Source: Lacihabitans sp. LS3-19 | Lineage (GTDB): Bacteria > Bacteroidota > Bacteroidia > Cytophagales > Spirosomataceae | Assembly: GCF_024343575.1 (NCBI RefSeq) | Contig: NZ_RJUA01000008.1 | Location: 1-64,000 of the forward strand | Direction of reading: 5' to 3' | Length of the DNA stretch: 64,000 nt | Shown here: positions 10,097 through 19,382 of the stretch, piece by piece | How the letters are laid out: the number at the start of each line of letters is the position of its first letter | How positions within the stretch are numbered: position 1 is the first letter of the stretch | The notes under the pieces: model-generated | What the model was told of the DNA's origin: nothing | The model's input: the letters and a program-made list of their open reading frames with translations, nothing else | Databases searched by the model: none | Made by a program: the position numbers and the translations under genes

Positions 10097-10145
10097 TTTT
10101 AATTATGATATAAAAAACACAAAACTAAACAATTGCCACAAAAAC

Positions 10146-12251
10146 TCAATAAAAAAACACTTCATCAACAAAAAGCCAACCTTTATCCCCTTTCCCTGGA
10201 TGCCAATTGGGCAACTTTTTTAACGGACTAGCCACTATCTTCAGTGCTTCAATATTTTCTTTATCTATTTTAACATCCAAACCTTTTGTACCACTAATAG
10301 TCAACTTAGTCAACTGCGGAACATCGATTTTCTTAAAGTGCTCAAAAGGCTTCCCTCCTATTTTCACCCAAATATCAACCGAGACCGGAGGCATAATATA
10401 AGCATCCGTTTTTTCGGCATAACTTAAGGTGAGGCCATTTATTTTAGTAGGTTTTTCAAAAACAAATTCGCCCTCAAAATTATTTTCTCTAAAACCTAAC
10501 CAGTTTTTATCTTTGAAATTTATCGGATCTCCTTGCTTGCCATCTATTAAAGTTTCGTTCCCATTTCCCACATATTTAGGGTCTGCCGGTAGATTCAGTT
10601 GGGCAGTTTTGGCTTTAATATCAGATTTGAAAAAATAATAGTTTTTAACATTTGAGGCTAACCAACCTTCTTTTGTGGCCAAAACGCTGACTTGACCGTA
10701 GTTTTTAATACTTAATGGTTCTTTATAAATCAATGATTTGGAAGAATCTGGAACCGAACCATCTAGCGTATATCTTATCTCAACATTTTGAAGCGAATGT
10801 TTAAACTGCACTTTAGCGTTTTTATCTAAAACAGATGACTCATTCACAAGAATAGGTGCATTTAGTTTTAGTATTTCGCTTTCGTCAGGAACATAGCCAA
10901 ACTCAATATCCATTTTTGACTTTTTCAATTCGGCTTGTTGAGCTGGGTTAAAGTGTGTTTCCCAAAGGAAAACTTTCTTCAAAGAAGGCATGCTTAAAAC
11001 TTTTTTCAATTCCCCAAAATTCAGCTTTGTATTTGCTAATGCCAATCCCTCTAAGTTTTTGCAAGATTTTAATTGCTCAATTCCTTTTCCAGTAATATTG
11101 GTTTGGTTAAGATTGAGATATTCCAAATTTTTAAATTTGGCTATTTCAGAAAATACACCATCATCTACAGGCATTTTTGAAAGATTCAAACTGACTATTT
11201 GTTCACTCAGATTCGACAAATCTTGCAAAGTTTTTGGGTCAAACTTGGAACTCACAAAGAAATTCACCTTTAAAGCTGGTGAACCTGAAGCTATCGGAGC
11301 AATGGTACAAAACGGCGAATTATATTTCTCCAATTGACCTTCGCTGACTGCAGAGAAATTGTAAACCTTTACGTTTTCTGATTTAGTTTCGCCTTTTAAT
11401 GTATAAAAAAATGAATTAGGTTTTATGTCAGAAAGCTTAGTTTCATAATTCGCTCCTTCTTTTATCCAGTTTTTCAAAACATTCAATTCTATTTCAGTCA
11501 ACTGAGGCTTACCTTTTGGTGGCATGTGTTTTTTGTCTTCCAAGTCCAAATATGCTCGCTTAAGCAAATGACTATTTAAGGTATCTCCCCCAACCCAAAG
11601 TTTGCCATTTTTACCTCCAATCTTAATTTTTTCAATGGTACTCATGTCAAGTTTCCCTTTTGCTTTTTGGGAATTGTGACAGCTTTTGCATTTTTTATCA
11701 AGAATAGAATTTACAAATTTCTCAAAAACAGTATTGGCTTCAACTTCTTTTTTAGGACCAAATAAAAAATCTTCTCCATGCGTAATATTGCCTCCTAAAT
11801 GCCCAACTGCAAGCATTAAACCTATACTTGCAAAAATCGAAATTTTAGACTTTAAAGGATTAGAAAAAAAGAAGTTCCTAAATTCATAAAGTGCATATAA
11901 TAAAATACTTAAGATTACACCTGTGTATTTATGATTTTGCAAAGTGGCGGCTTCATAGCCATTTTCAAAAGACAAAACCAAACCTGCAAAAGCACTCAAA
12001 ACCGCAAAAAATGAAAGAATCAATAATAAGTTTTCGAGTATTAAATCAAAAGAAGTCTTCTCAATTTTTGATTTCAAGAAGTAGAAAAACAATAAACCAA
12101 TCGCTAAACCAATAGGAATATGCAAAACCATTGGGTGGGTACGACCGACAAAGCTCATCCAAGATGGGATGCTTACTTTATCATTAAAAAAAGCTATAAA
12201 CAGAAGTAATACATTCAAGCCCAAACAAAACAAAGACAGTATTCTTTTCAT
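10146..12251 (-). CDS. Membrane-bound fusion: DUF2231, cytochrome c, LRR, chitobiase C-terminal-like domain
   Basis: A 701-residue mosaic protein. Residues 1-150 hold about five membrane helices of the DUF2231 type. Next is a planctomycete-type cytochrome c domain with CKSCH near residue 188 and an MPPKG motif typical of PSCyt domains. Residues ~320-440 are leucine-rich repeats (LEYLNLNQTNITGKGIEQL style). Residues ~460-540 look like the chitobiase/beta-hexosaminidase C-terminal domain (RYTLDGSVPDSSKS), and the rest is a beta-rich, carbohydrate-binding-like end. It starts 6 bases after the DUF1501 gene, so it is in one operon with that gene and the DUF1549/1553 gene. It probably anchors the module in the inner membrane and takes electrons from it, but no function is proven. 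Confidence 0.8.
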   Translation of the reverse strand: MKRILSLFCLGLNVLLLFIAFFNDKVSIPSWMSFVGRTHPMVLHIPIGLAIGLLFFYFLKSKIEKTSFDLILENLLLILSFFAVLSAFAGLVLSFENGYEAATLQNHKYTGVILSILLYALYEFRNFFFSNPLKSKISIFASIGLMLAVGHLGGNITHGEDFLFGPKKEVEANTVFEKFVNSILDKKCKSCHNSQKAKGKLDMSTIEKIKIGGKNGKLWVGGDTLNSHLLKRAYLDLEDKKHMPPKGKPQLTEIELNVLKNWIKEGANYETKLSDIKPNSFFYTLKGETKSENVKVYNFSAVSEGQLEKYNSPFCTIAPIASGSPALKVNFFVSSKFDPKTLQDLSNLSEQIVSLNLSKMPVDDGVFSEIAKFKNLEYLNLNQTNITGKGIEQLKSCKNLEGLALANTKLNFGELKKVLSMPSLKKVFLWETHFNPAQQAELKKSKMDIEFGYVPDESEILKLNAPILVNESSVLDKNAKVQFKHSLQNVEIRYTLDGSVPDSSKSLIYKEPLSIKNYGQVSVLATKEGWLASNVKNYYFFKSDIKAKTAQLNLPADPKYVGNGNETLIDGKQGDPINFKDKNWLGFRENNFEGEFVFEKPTKINGLTLSYAEKTDAYIMPPVSVDIWVKIGGKPFEHFKKIDVPQLTKLTISGTKGLDVKIDKENIEALKIVASPLKKLPNWHPGKGDKGWLFVDEVFFY

Positions 12252-12257
12252 AGATTT

Positions 12258-13709
12258 TTAGGCCAAAAGTCCGGGGATTACTTTTCCAGCTATATCTGTC
12301 AATCTGTATCTTCTGCCGAGGTGTTTATAGGTCATGGCTTCGTGGTTTAATCCCATACAATGCATTACAGTAGCGTGGAAATCATGAATATGAACAGGGT
12401 CTTTGATAATATTATAACCCAATTCGTCTGTTTCGCCATAAACAGTTCCACCTTTTATACCACCGCCTGCCATCCAAATACTATACGCTCTTGGGTGATG
12501 ATCACGGCCGTAATTGTCCACACCAAATTTACCTTGCGAGTAATTTGTCCGGCCAAACTCCCCGCCCCAAATCACCAAAGTCTCGTCCAAAAGTCCTCTT
12601 TGTTTTAAATCGGTCACTAATGCCGCAGACGCTCTATCAACATCTTCGGCCTGAAGTGGCATCTCTCCTGTAAGATTGCCGTGTTGATCCCAACCTTGGT
12701 GATAAAGCTGTACAAACCTCACCCCAGACTCAGAGAGTTTTCTTGCCAAAAGTGCGTTGGCAGCATAAGTCCCAGGAACCAAACAATCAGGACCATACAT
12801 CTTTATGATATGATCAGGCTCTTTCGACAAGTCCGTTAATTCTGGTACAGCGGTTTGCATTCTGTACGCCATCTCATATTGCTTGATTTTAGCTTCAACT
12901 TCTGGATCAGCATTTTGGTCAAAACCCAAATGATTTAACTCCGCCAATTTATCCAACATTCTTCTGCGAGAAGTCTTGTCTGTACCTTCTGGGTTATTCA
13001 AATACAAAATAGGATCTTCGCCACTTGAAAAAACCACCCCTTGATGGGTAGAATCTAGAAAACCATTGGTCCAAAGCTTTGAATATACCCCTTGACCGTT
13101 TCCTCTTCCACGCGACAAAAGCACACAAAAAGCTGGCAAATTTTGGTTTTCACTTCCCAAACCATAACTCATCCAGGCACCCATACTCGGCCTATTGCCC
13201 ACTTGAGCACCCGTTTGTAGAAATGTCAATGCAGGGTCATGATTAATAGCTTCCGTATTCATGGTTTTCACAATACAGATATCATCAGCTATTTTAGCAA
13301 TATTCGGAAACAATTCCGATATCCAAGCACCGGATTTCCCATGCTGATTAAATTTAAAATATGAGCCCACCATCGGGAAATTCGACTGACCAGATGTCAT
13401 TCCTGTAAGCCTTTGCCCGTTTCGAATCGACTCCGGCAAATCTTGCCCAGCGAGCTTATTGAGCATTGGTTTATAATCAAAACTTTCCAATTGCGATGGA
13501 GCACCGTTTTGGAATAGGTAAATTACCCGCTTGGCTTTAGGAGCAAAATGTGGCAAACCTAAAGGAAAACTTGAGGCCAAATCGCCCGTTTTAAACAAAT
13601 CAGGCATCATCATAGAGCCTAAAGCCATACTTCCCAATCCAACGGCAGCTTTTCCCAAAAAATGTCGGCGATTGACATTCAGCCTATTTTTCAAAAATTC
13701 ATTCTCCAT
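12258..13709 (-). CDS. DUF1501 family protein with Tat-like signal
   Basis: A 483-residue protein with an N-terminal twin-arginine-like signal (NRRHFLGKAAVGLGS, residues ~13-27). DUF1501 proteins have an alkaline-phosphatase/sulfatase-like fold, and the expected family sections are visible (FQNGAPSQLESFDYKP, GGEFGRT near the middle-end, GRDHHPRAYSIWMAGGG). The family occurs in planctomycetes, verrucomicrobia and some Bacteroidota, nearly always next to a DUF1549/DUF1553 cytochrome protein, as here. The activity is unknown; hydrolysis of a sulfated or phosphorylated substrate is only a fold-based guess. It begins one base after the stop of the upstream gene. Confidence 0.88.
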   Translation of the reverse strand: MENEFLKNRLNVNRRHFLGKAAVGLGSMALGSMMMPDLFKTGDLASSFPLGLPHFAPKAKRVIYLFQNGAPSQLESFDYKPMLNKLAGQDLPESIRNGQRLTGMTSGQSNFPMVGSYFKFNQHGKSGAWISELFPNIAKIADDICIVKTMNTEAINHDPALTFLQTGAQVGNRPSMGAWMSYGLGSENQNLPAFCVLLSRGRGNGQGVYSKLWTNGFLDSTHQGVVFSSGEDPILYLNNPEGTDKTSRRRMLDKLAELNHLGFDQNADPEVEAKIKQYEMAYRMQTAVPELTDLSKEPDHIIKMYGPDCLVPGTYAANALLARKLSESGVRFVQLYHQGWDQHGNLTGEMPLQAEDVDRASAALVTDLKQRGLLDETLVIWGGEFGRTNYSQGKFGVDNYGRDHHPRAYSIWMAGGGIKGGTVYGETDELGYNIIKDPVHIHDFHATVMHCMGLNHEAMTYKHLGRRYRLTDIAGKVIPGLLA

Positions 13710-13710
13710 A

Positions 13711-16059
13711 TTAAACTCTAATGAGGGTTTCTTCCATATTAAAAATCATCTGATAAGTTTGCAAAAGAGCCGCAAAACCAACCAAATCTTTCACATTTTT
13801 ATGCTCATATTCACCTATTTTTTGCAAAGCCAAGGTTTTTTTAGGTTCATTTTTAAAGAAGGCTTTTTCGTCTTCGTAATAGCTCAGCAAAATCATCAAC
13901 TCTTTTTTGCTTGGTTTCCGACATATTATACTTCTAAAACCATTTTCAAGTGCCTCTTCTATTTTGATATTTTTAAGCATTTGTTCTTGAGCCATAACTC
14001 TCGAACTTTCTAGCACATGTGGGTCATTTAGCATGGCCAATGCTTGCAAAGGCGTGTTGGTTCGCGTTCTTTGTACCTCACATTGGTCTCTATTGCTAGC
14101 ATCAAAAATCAACATTGCAGGCGGCGGAACCGTCCTTTTTATAAACACATACATGCCTCGGCGGTACAAATCCTTCCCATGGTCTTGCACATAAGTTGCC
14201 AAAGTTCCTCTTCCTGATGTCGCCACTTCCCAAAGTCCTTTGGGCTGATAAGGTTTTATACTCGGCCCACCTATTTCTTCATTTAGAATTCCCGAAGCTG
14301 ACAAAACATGGTCTCGAACCATCTCTGCGGGAATCCGCATTCGTGTGGAGCGAGCCAAATATTTATTTTCAGGGTCTTTTTGCAAATGCTCTTTTTTCAC
14401 ATTGGAAGACTGCCTGTAGGTAGAAGACATTACAATTTGCTTAACCAAGCGTTTGATATTCCAGCCATTTTGTCGAAAATCCGCCGCCAGCCAATCCAGT
14501 AATTCAGGATGAGTGGGTAGCTCGCCTTGCATACCAAAATCGCCTGTGGTTTTCACTAAACCTCTTCCAAAAAACTGATCCCAAATCCTGTTTACATAGA
14601 CGCGACTAGTTAAAGGATTTTTTGCATCAAATAACCACTGACTAAGGCCCAGTCTGTTTTTTTCATAATTCTGGAATTTAAGGATTGCTTCAGGAGTGGT
14701 AAAATCTACAACTTTTCCATGCGAATCATAATTGCCTCTTTCCAAAATATAGGTTGGTTGTAATACTGAAGAGTCTTTCATAATCATCACCTGAAGCTTG
14801 GTAGTATCTTTTTTATTGATAAAATTAAAAATACTCTTAACGTCTTCATTTTTGATTTCCATATTGGGCGGATCTGCAAATGAGGCATCAATTGTTCCAA
14901 ATATTCCTCTTTCGGGCACTTGATTAAAAAACGCAAATGTGCCGTAATATTCCTCATGACTTATTGGGTCAAACTTGTGCGTATGGCATTTTGCACATTC
15001 TAAAGTCATGGCCAGTATAGACTTTCCAAACGTATTGGTACGGTCAGTCACATATTCTACCCTATATTCCTCGTCAATCACGCCGCCTTCTTGCGTGATT
15101 TTATGGTTTCTGTTAAAACCTGTAGCCAATTTCATTTCTTTGGCTTTGGGATGCCATTTCATTTTATCGGCCAAAATATCCCCAGCTAACTGCCAAGTAA
15201 TGAATTTTTTATAAGTATAATTAGAATTAAAAGCATGAATAACCCAATCTCTCCAAGGCCACATGGTTCGCAAACCATCGTCTTGATAGCCATGCGAATC
15301 GGCGTATCTGGCGATATCCAGCCAATTCAGAGCCATTCTTTCGCCAAAATGTTGGTTTTTCAGAAGCTGGTTTACTACTTTTTCGTAAGCTTCAGGGCTT
15401 TCGTCTTTTAAAAAAGCCTCTTGCATTTCTATTGTAGGCGGCAAACCTACTAAATCAAAACTTACGCGTTTCAGTAAACTTTCTTTATCTACTTGCTCCG
15501 AAGGAGACAGCCCCAGACTTTTCATTTTATCAAAAACAAAATAATCAATTTCATTATTCACCCAATCTTTGTCGGCTTTGGGCAAAGGAGATTTTTCAGG
15601 AGGAATGAAAGCCCAATGTTTCTTAACTTTCGCACCTTGACTTATCCATTTTTCTATGATTTTTATCTCATCTTCGGTCAATGTCAAATTTGAGTTTGGT
15701 GGAGGCATTCGCAAAGAAGTATCTTTAGAAATAATCCTTTGAAACAAATCTGATTTTTGAGGATTTCCCTTAACTACAACATGTGCTTTGGGATTATCTT
15801 GTAAAGCAGCAAATGCACCGTCCTCAGTATCTAACCTAAGATTTGCCTCGCGTTTTTTTTCATCGGGGCCATGGCAAGCAAAGCATCTATCTGACAGAAT
15901 CGGCCTAACATGGAAATTGTAATCAATCACATCAGGCACTCCTTGAGCTGTGGAATCGGTACATTCAAAATTGATGAAGACAATTCCTGTCAAGGTGAAT
16001 ACTAGGAAAAAGGCTTTATTAATTAGCTTCTTATTCATAAAGGATGATTTACCATACAA
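13711..16059 (-). CDS. PSCyt1-DUF1549-DUF1553 cytochrome protein
   Basis: A 782-residue exported protein. The N-terminus has a hydrophobic segment ending at a Cys (NFEC), so it may be a lipoprotein; a second in-frame ATG seven codons in (16038) gives a more normal signal peptide and may be the true start. The planctomycete cytochrome C domain (PSCyt1) follows with CFACHGPDEKKREANLRLD near residue 57. DUF1549 covers about residues 165-370, including an unusual ECAKCHTHKFDP motif that could bind a second heme, and DUF1553 about 480-740 (NPLTSRVYVNRIW, NTPLQALAMLND). The role is unknown. It is the first gene of a tightly packed run with DUF1501 and the DUF2231-cytochrome fusion. Confidence 0.88.
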   Translation of the reverse strand: MYGKSSFMNKKLINKAFFLVFTLTGIVFINFECTDSTAQGVPDVIDYNFHVRPILSDRCFACHGPDEKKREANLRLDTEDGAFAALQDNPKAHVVVKGNPQKSDLFQRIISKDTSLRMPPPNSNLTLTEDEIKIIEKWISQGAKVKKHWAFIPPEKSPLPKADKDWVNNEIDYFVFDKMKSLGLSPSEQVDKESLLKRVSFDLVGLPPTIEMQEAFLKDESPEAYEKVVNQLLKNQHFGERMALNWLDIARYADSHGYQDDGLRTMWPWRDWVIHAFNSNYTYKKFITWQLAGDILADKMKWHPKAKEMKLATGFNRNHKITQEGGVIDEEYRVEYVTDRTNTFGKSILAMTLECAKCHTHKFDPISHEEYYGTFAFFNQVPERGIFGTIDASFADPPNMEIKNEDVKSIFNFINKKDTTKLQVMIMKDSSVLQPTYILERGNYDSHGKVVDFTTPEAILKFQNYEKNRLGLSQWLFDAKNPLTSRVYVNRIWDQFFGRGLVKTTGDFGMQGELPTHPELLDWLAADFRQNGWNIKRLVKQIVMSSTYRQSSNVKKEHLQKDPENKYLARSTRMRIPAEMVRDHVLSASGILNEEIGGPSIKPYQPKGLWEVATSGRGTLATYVQDHGKDLYRRGMYVFIKRTVPPPAMLIFDASNRDQCEVQRTRTNTPLQALAMLNDPHVLESSRVMAQEQMLKNIKIEEALENGFRSIICRKPSKKELMILLSYYEDEKAFFKNEPKKTLALQKIGEYEHKNVKDLVGFAALLQTYQMIFNMEETLIRV

Positions 16060-16406
16060 TAATATTAAATTTTTTTAATAAATATCCGAGAATTTGAAAA
16101 CTTTATTGAAAACGTAATTCTAAAACTAAAAACTTATAAATAATAAAAATAAAACTATTTTAATATTATTAATTCCGAAATCAAAATTTCGAATTATCAC
16201 CTTCCTAAATATAATTATAATATTTCAACCAATTCAGTATGAAAAAATGAGAATAATTCAATTTTGAAAATTCAGAAAATCAGCAAAACCCTTGTATTAT
16301 TTCAATAAATCAAAAAAAATAATTGTACTATTTTAATTTTTTATATATTCTTTAAAAGTTTCTTGAATGCAATCGTTATCTTGCAATACATAAATTATAG
16401 GACATT
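16060..16406. other. 347-bp AT-rich divergent intergenic region
   Basis: A gene-free gap between the start of the planctomycete-type operon (minus) and the start of the propionyl-CoA operon (plus). It must hold both promoters, but I could not find a confident TTG/TAnnTTTG pair for either. Apart from the near-palindrome at 16171-16195 I see no structure or open frame. Confidence 0.6.
16171..16195. promoter_or_regulatory. Near-palindrome, possible operator
   Basis: AATT-C-CGAAAT, a CAAA spacer, then ATTTCG-AATT: two 10-base arms that pair perfectly except for one bulged C. It lies in the divergent intergenic region about 110 bases upstream of the minus-strand operon and about 210 bases upstream of the plus-strand one, a sensible place for a shared operator. 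No regulator is encoded beside it. Confidence 0.35.
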
Positions 16407-16886
16407 ATGCCAGAGCAAAAGATTATTGTAAACGCTGGAGGCTTCGACTTTGAATTTGAAAAAGACAAAATCGCAAAGTTTGAAATTGTAAACAATAAAG
16501 ATGAGAACTTCAGTTTTTTGTACGAAAACCAAAATATAAAAGGCAATATTATCTCTGCCGACAATAAAAAATATATAATAGAATTAGACGGAGAAAGATT
16601 TCCAGTTCAGATCAAAAATGAATTGGATCAGGTTTTAGACCAAATGGGATTAAACAAACCAAAGACAACTAAAATCAATGCTATAAAAGCTCCTATGCCA
16701 GGTTTGGTGATAGAAATTTGCGTTACTGAAGGTCAGGAAATAATAGAAAATGACAAAGTTTTGATTTTGGAAGCCATGAAAATGGAAAATGTCATTAAAA
16801 TTCCGCACGAAGCTGTGGTTAAAAAAATCCTCGTAAAAACTGGACAAGCCGTAGAAAAAGGTCAAACTTTAATTGAACTTGCCTAA
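16407..16886 (+). CDS. Biotin carboxyl carrier protein of an acyl-CoA carboxylase
   Basis: A 159-residue carrier subunit. The C-terminal half is a biotinyl domain with the canonical EAMKMEN biotinylation site (Lys near residue 125) between two beta-hairpins (APMPGLV and VEKGQTLIE). The N-terminal half has no catalytic domain and probably docks the protein on its partner subunits. It opens an operon with a biotin carboxylase, a carboxyltransferase and both methylmalonyl-CoA mutase genes, so it most likely serves propionyl-CoA carboxylase rather than fatty acid synthesis. The next gene's ATG lies one base past its TAA. Confidence 0.88.
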   Translation: MPEQKIIVNAGGFDFEFEKDKIAKFEIVNNKDENFSFLYENQNIKGNIISADNKKYIIELDGERFPVQIKNELDQVLDQMGLNKPKTTKINAIKAPMPGLVIEICVTEGQEIIENDKVLILEAMKMENVIKIPHEAVVKKILVKTGQAVEKGQTLIELA

Positions 16887-16887
16887 T

Positions 16888-17886
16888 ATGAAAGATTTTT
16901 TCGAAGAATTCGAGCCTGCGAATTATACCGAATGGCGAAAATTGGTTGAAAAAGAGCTAAAAAGACCGCTTGAAACTTACCAGATTTCAGAGGGTGTTAC
17001 GGCTAATCCTTTTTTGGGAAATTCAAAACCAAGTGCTTTAACTAGTATACAATCCTCAGGAGAAGGTTGGATAATCTCGCAGGAAATATTTGGAGAGAAT
17101 TCTTCTGAAATAAATCGAAATATTATATCTGCTCTAGAAAACGGTGCTTCTGGAATTTGTATAGATATTAATGAGGAAACGTTTGATTTTGAAACGGTAT
17201 TCCAAGGTATTTTTCTAAATTTTATTGAAATTCGTTTTTGTATAAAAACGACTAATCAAGATGAATTTATCACAAAGCTCAAAGAATATTTTCAAGGCAA
17301 AAATTCAAAACTTATTTTTTCTGGTTTAAATGAAAATTTGTATCCAGAAATTAAGGATTTAGGTAAAATAGCTATTGATATTCTTCCAAATGAGGTTCTT
17401 GCCAAAAGTATTTCAGAAAGTCTCAGAAAAGTAGAAATTTTAACTTTTCATGAAGGAATAAAAGCTGTTTTAATTCTTGAGGCAAATGAAAACTTTTATC
17501 TTAACATTGCTCAACACAAGGCCATAAAAATCTTATGGAATAAAATAGCTGAAGCTTACAATTCAGAAGAGAAACAAATAGATATCTACACCGAAATCCA
17601 ACAAAAACAAGAAAGCCCAAACTCTCAAACGATAGCTGCTACGCAGATGGCAGCTTCGAGCATAATGGGTGGAACAGATAGTGTTTTGATTAAAACTATT
17701 CCATTCGACAGCGAGAAATATGAAAAAGATTTTGCTCCTAGAATAACAAGAAACATTCAAAATATACTTTGGAATGAGAGTTTTCTTTTTAGAGTAAATG
17801 ATCCCTCGGCAGGTAGTTATTTTATAGATGTCATCTGCCAAAACTTGATAAATGAAATTTGGAAATTGTTCATAATAGATAAATGA
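16888..17886 (+). CDS. mutA: Methylmalonyl-CoA mutase small (beta) subunit, short form
   Basis: A 332-residue homologue of the non-catalytic small subunit of methylmalonyl-CoA mutase. I start it at the ATG at 16888, directly after the carrier protein's stop, rather than at an in-frame TTG 15 bases earlier. The N-terminal opening (FEPANYTEWRKLVEKELK) and the barrel landmark DPSAGSYFID near the end fit the family. The protein stops about 15 residues after that landmark, whereas related subunits, as I recall, are about 450-620 residues, so the C-terminal part is missing. The stop overlaps the next gene (ATGA), which argues against a sequencing error. It probably still stabilises the large subunit as a heterodimer. 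Confidence 0.75.
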   Translation: MKDFFEEFEPANYTEWRKLVEKELKRPLETYQISEGVTANPFLGNSKPSALTSIQSSGEGWIISQEIFGENSSEINRNIISALENGASGICIDINEETFDFETVFQGIFLNFIEIRFCIKTTNQDEFITKLKEYFQGKNSKLIFSGLNENLYPEIKDLGKIAIDILPNEVLAKSISESLRKVEILTFHEGIKAVLILEANENFYLNIAQHKAIKILWNKIAEAYNSEEKQIDIYTEIQQKQESPNSQTIAATQMAASSIMGGTDSVLIKTIPFDSEKYEKDFAPRITRNIQNILWNESFLFRVNDPSAGSYFIDVICQNLINEIWKLFIIDK

Positions 17887-19349
17887 AGAAGATTTTAGTT
17901 GCCAATAGAGGCGAAATAGCCCTGAGAATTATGCGAAGCATAAAAAAAATGGGTATAAAAACAGTGGCGGTATATTCAGAGCCTGACAGAAATGCAATGC
18001 ACGTAAGGTTTGCTGACGAAGCAGTTTGCTTGGGCGAGGCTGCATCTAGCCAATCCTACCTAAACATGGACAAAATAATAGATTTTGCTACAAAATTAGG
18101 CGTGGACGGCATACATCCTGGCTATGGATTTTTAAGTGAAAACGCCATTTTTGCAGAAAAAGTAACCAAAGCGGGCATCACTTTTATTGGGCCAGAACCT
18201 GCTTCAATTACCCTTATGGGCTCAAAACTCGCTGCCAAAGATTGTGTAAAACAATACGATATCCCAATGGTTCCTGGTACAGATCAGGCCATCACGGATA
18301 TTCCTGAAGCTCAAAAAATTGCCGCCAGTATTGGTTTTCCAATATTAATAAAAGCCTCAGCAGGTGGCGGTGGAAAAGGCATGCGTGTAGTTGAAAAAGC
18401 CGAAGATTTTGTAGAACAAATGGACAGAGCTATTTCTGAAGCCAAATCGGCTTTTGGAGACGGTTCGGTTTTTATAGAAAAGTATGTGGGCTCACCAAGG
18501 CACATTGAAGTTCAAGTTTTGGGTGATAAACATGGCAACATTGTACACCTTTTCGAAAGAGAATGTAGCATTCAGCGTCGCCATCAAAAAGTGATAGAAG
18601 AGGCTCCGTCGGGAATATTAACAGAAGAAAAAAGGCAAAAAATAGGAGAAGCAGCAGTAAAAGTGGCTAAATCATGCAACTACGTAGGAGCAGGTACAGT
18701 CGAATTTCTTTTGGATGAAAACTTAGATTTTTATTTCTTAGAAATGAATACTCGACTTCAGGTTGAGCACCCTGTAACTGAGTTCATTACAGGCATAGAC
18801 TTGGTAGAAGAACAAATAAAAATTGCTCGTGGTGAAAAGCTTTCGTTTTCGCAAGAAGATTTAAAAATCAATGGTCATGCGGTTGAACTTCGGGTATATG
18901 CCGAAGATCCATTGAACGATTTCTTGCCATCTATCGGAACTATCACTAAATACGAAAAACCATCAGGAGAGGGAGTTAGATTAGATGATGCCTATGAAGA
19001 GGGCATGGATATTCCGATTTATTATGACCCAATGATAGCTAAATTGGTGACTTTTGGAAAAGACAGAGCCACGGCAATTCAAAAAATGAAAGAAGCCATA
19101 GCAGCTTACAAAATCGAAGGATTTGCAACTACACTACCTTTCGGATTATTTGTAATGGACCACGAAGCTTTCCAAACGGCCAATTTCGATACGCATTTTG
19201 TAAAAAAATACTTCTCTAAAGAACAAGCTCAGGCTTGGCAAAAAGGAAAAGCAAGAAAAGCAGCATTGATGGCATTAGCTCACTGGAATGCCAACAAGGA
19301 CACTTTGAAAACAATAAATATTGAAAACCGAAATTGGAAAAAACGTTAA
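17883..19349 (+). CDS. Biotin carboxylase subunit of acyl-CoA (propionyl-CoA) carboxylase
   Basis: A 488-residue ATP-grasp enzyme that carboxylates the biotin of the carrier protein with ATP and bicarbonate. Visible family parts are the N-terminal KILVANRGEIALRI, HPGYGFLSEN, the Gly-rich ATP loop GGGGKGMRVV, the EMNTRLQVEHPVTE catalytic stretch and the biotin carboxylase C-terminal domain. At 488 residues it is about 40 longer than typical AccC, with a basic C-terminal tail. It overlaps the upstream mutase gene by four bases, so its production is coupled to it. Its place between mutase genes points to propionyl-CoA carboxylase. Confidence 0.92.
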   Translation: MKKILVANRGEIALRIMRSIKKMGIKTVAVYSEPDRNAMHVRFADEAVCLGEAASSQSYLNMDKIIDFATKLGVDGIHPGYGFLSENAIFAEKVTKAGITFIGPEPASITLMGSKLAAKDCVKQYDIPMVPGTDQAITDIPEAQKIAASIGFPILIKASAGGGGKGMRVVEKAEDFVEQMDRAISEAKSAFGDGSVFIEKYVGSPRHIEVQVLGDKHGNIVHLFERECSIQRRHQKVIEEAPSGILTEEKRQKIGEAAVKVAKSCNYVGAGTVEFLLDENLDFYFLEMNTRLQVEHPVTEFITGIDLVEEQIKIARGEKLSFSQEDLKINGHAVELRVYAEDPLNDFLPSIGTITKYEKPSGEGVRLDDAYEEGMDIPIYYDPMIAKLVTFGKDRATAIQKMKEAIAAYKIEGFATTLPFGLFVMDHEAFQTANFDTHFVKKYFSKEQAQAWQKGKARKAALMALAHWNANKDTLKTINIENRNWKKR

Positions 19350-19382
19350 TAAAAACGATTTGGGCTAATATTAAAAACTAAA

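Noticed and set aside
13531-14013. 160-codon plus-strand frame over the DUF1501 and DUF1553 genes
   Set aside because: It is antisense to two well-supported coding regions and reads as low-complexity Phe/Ile/Lys.
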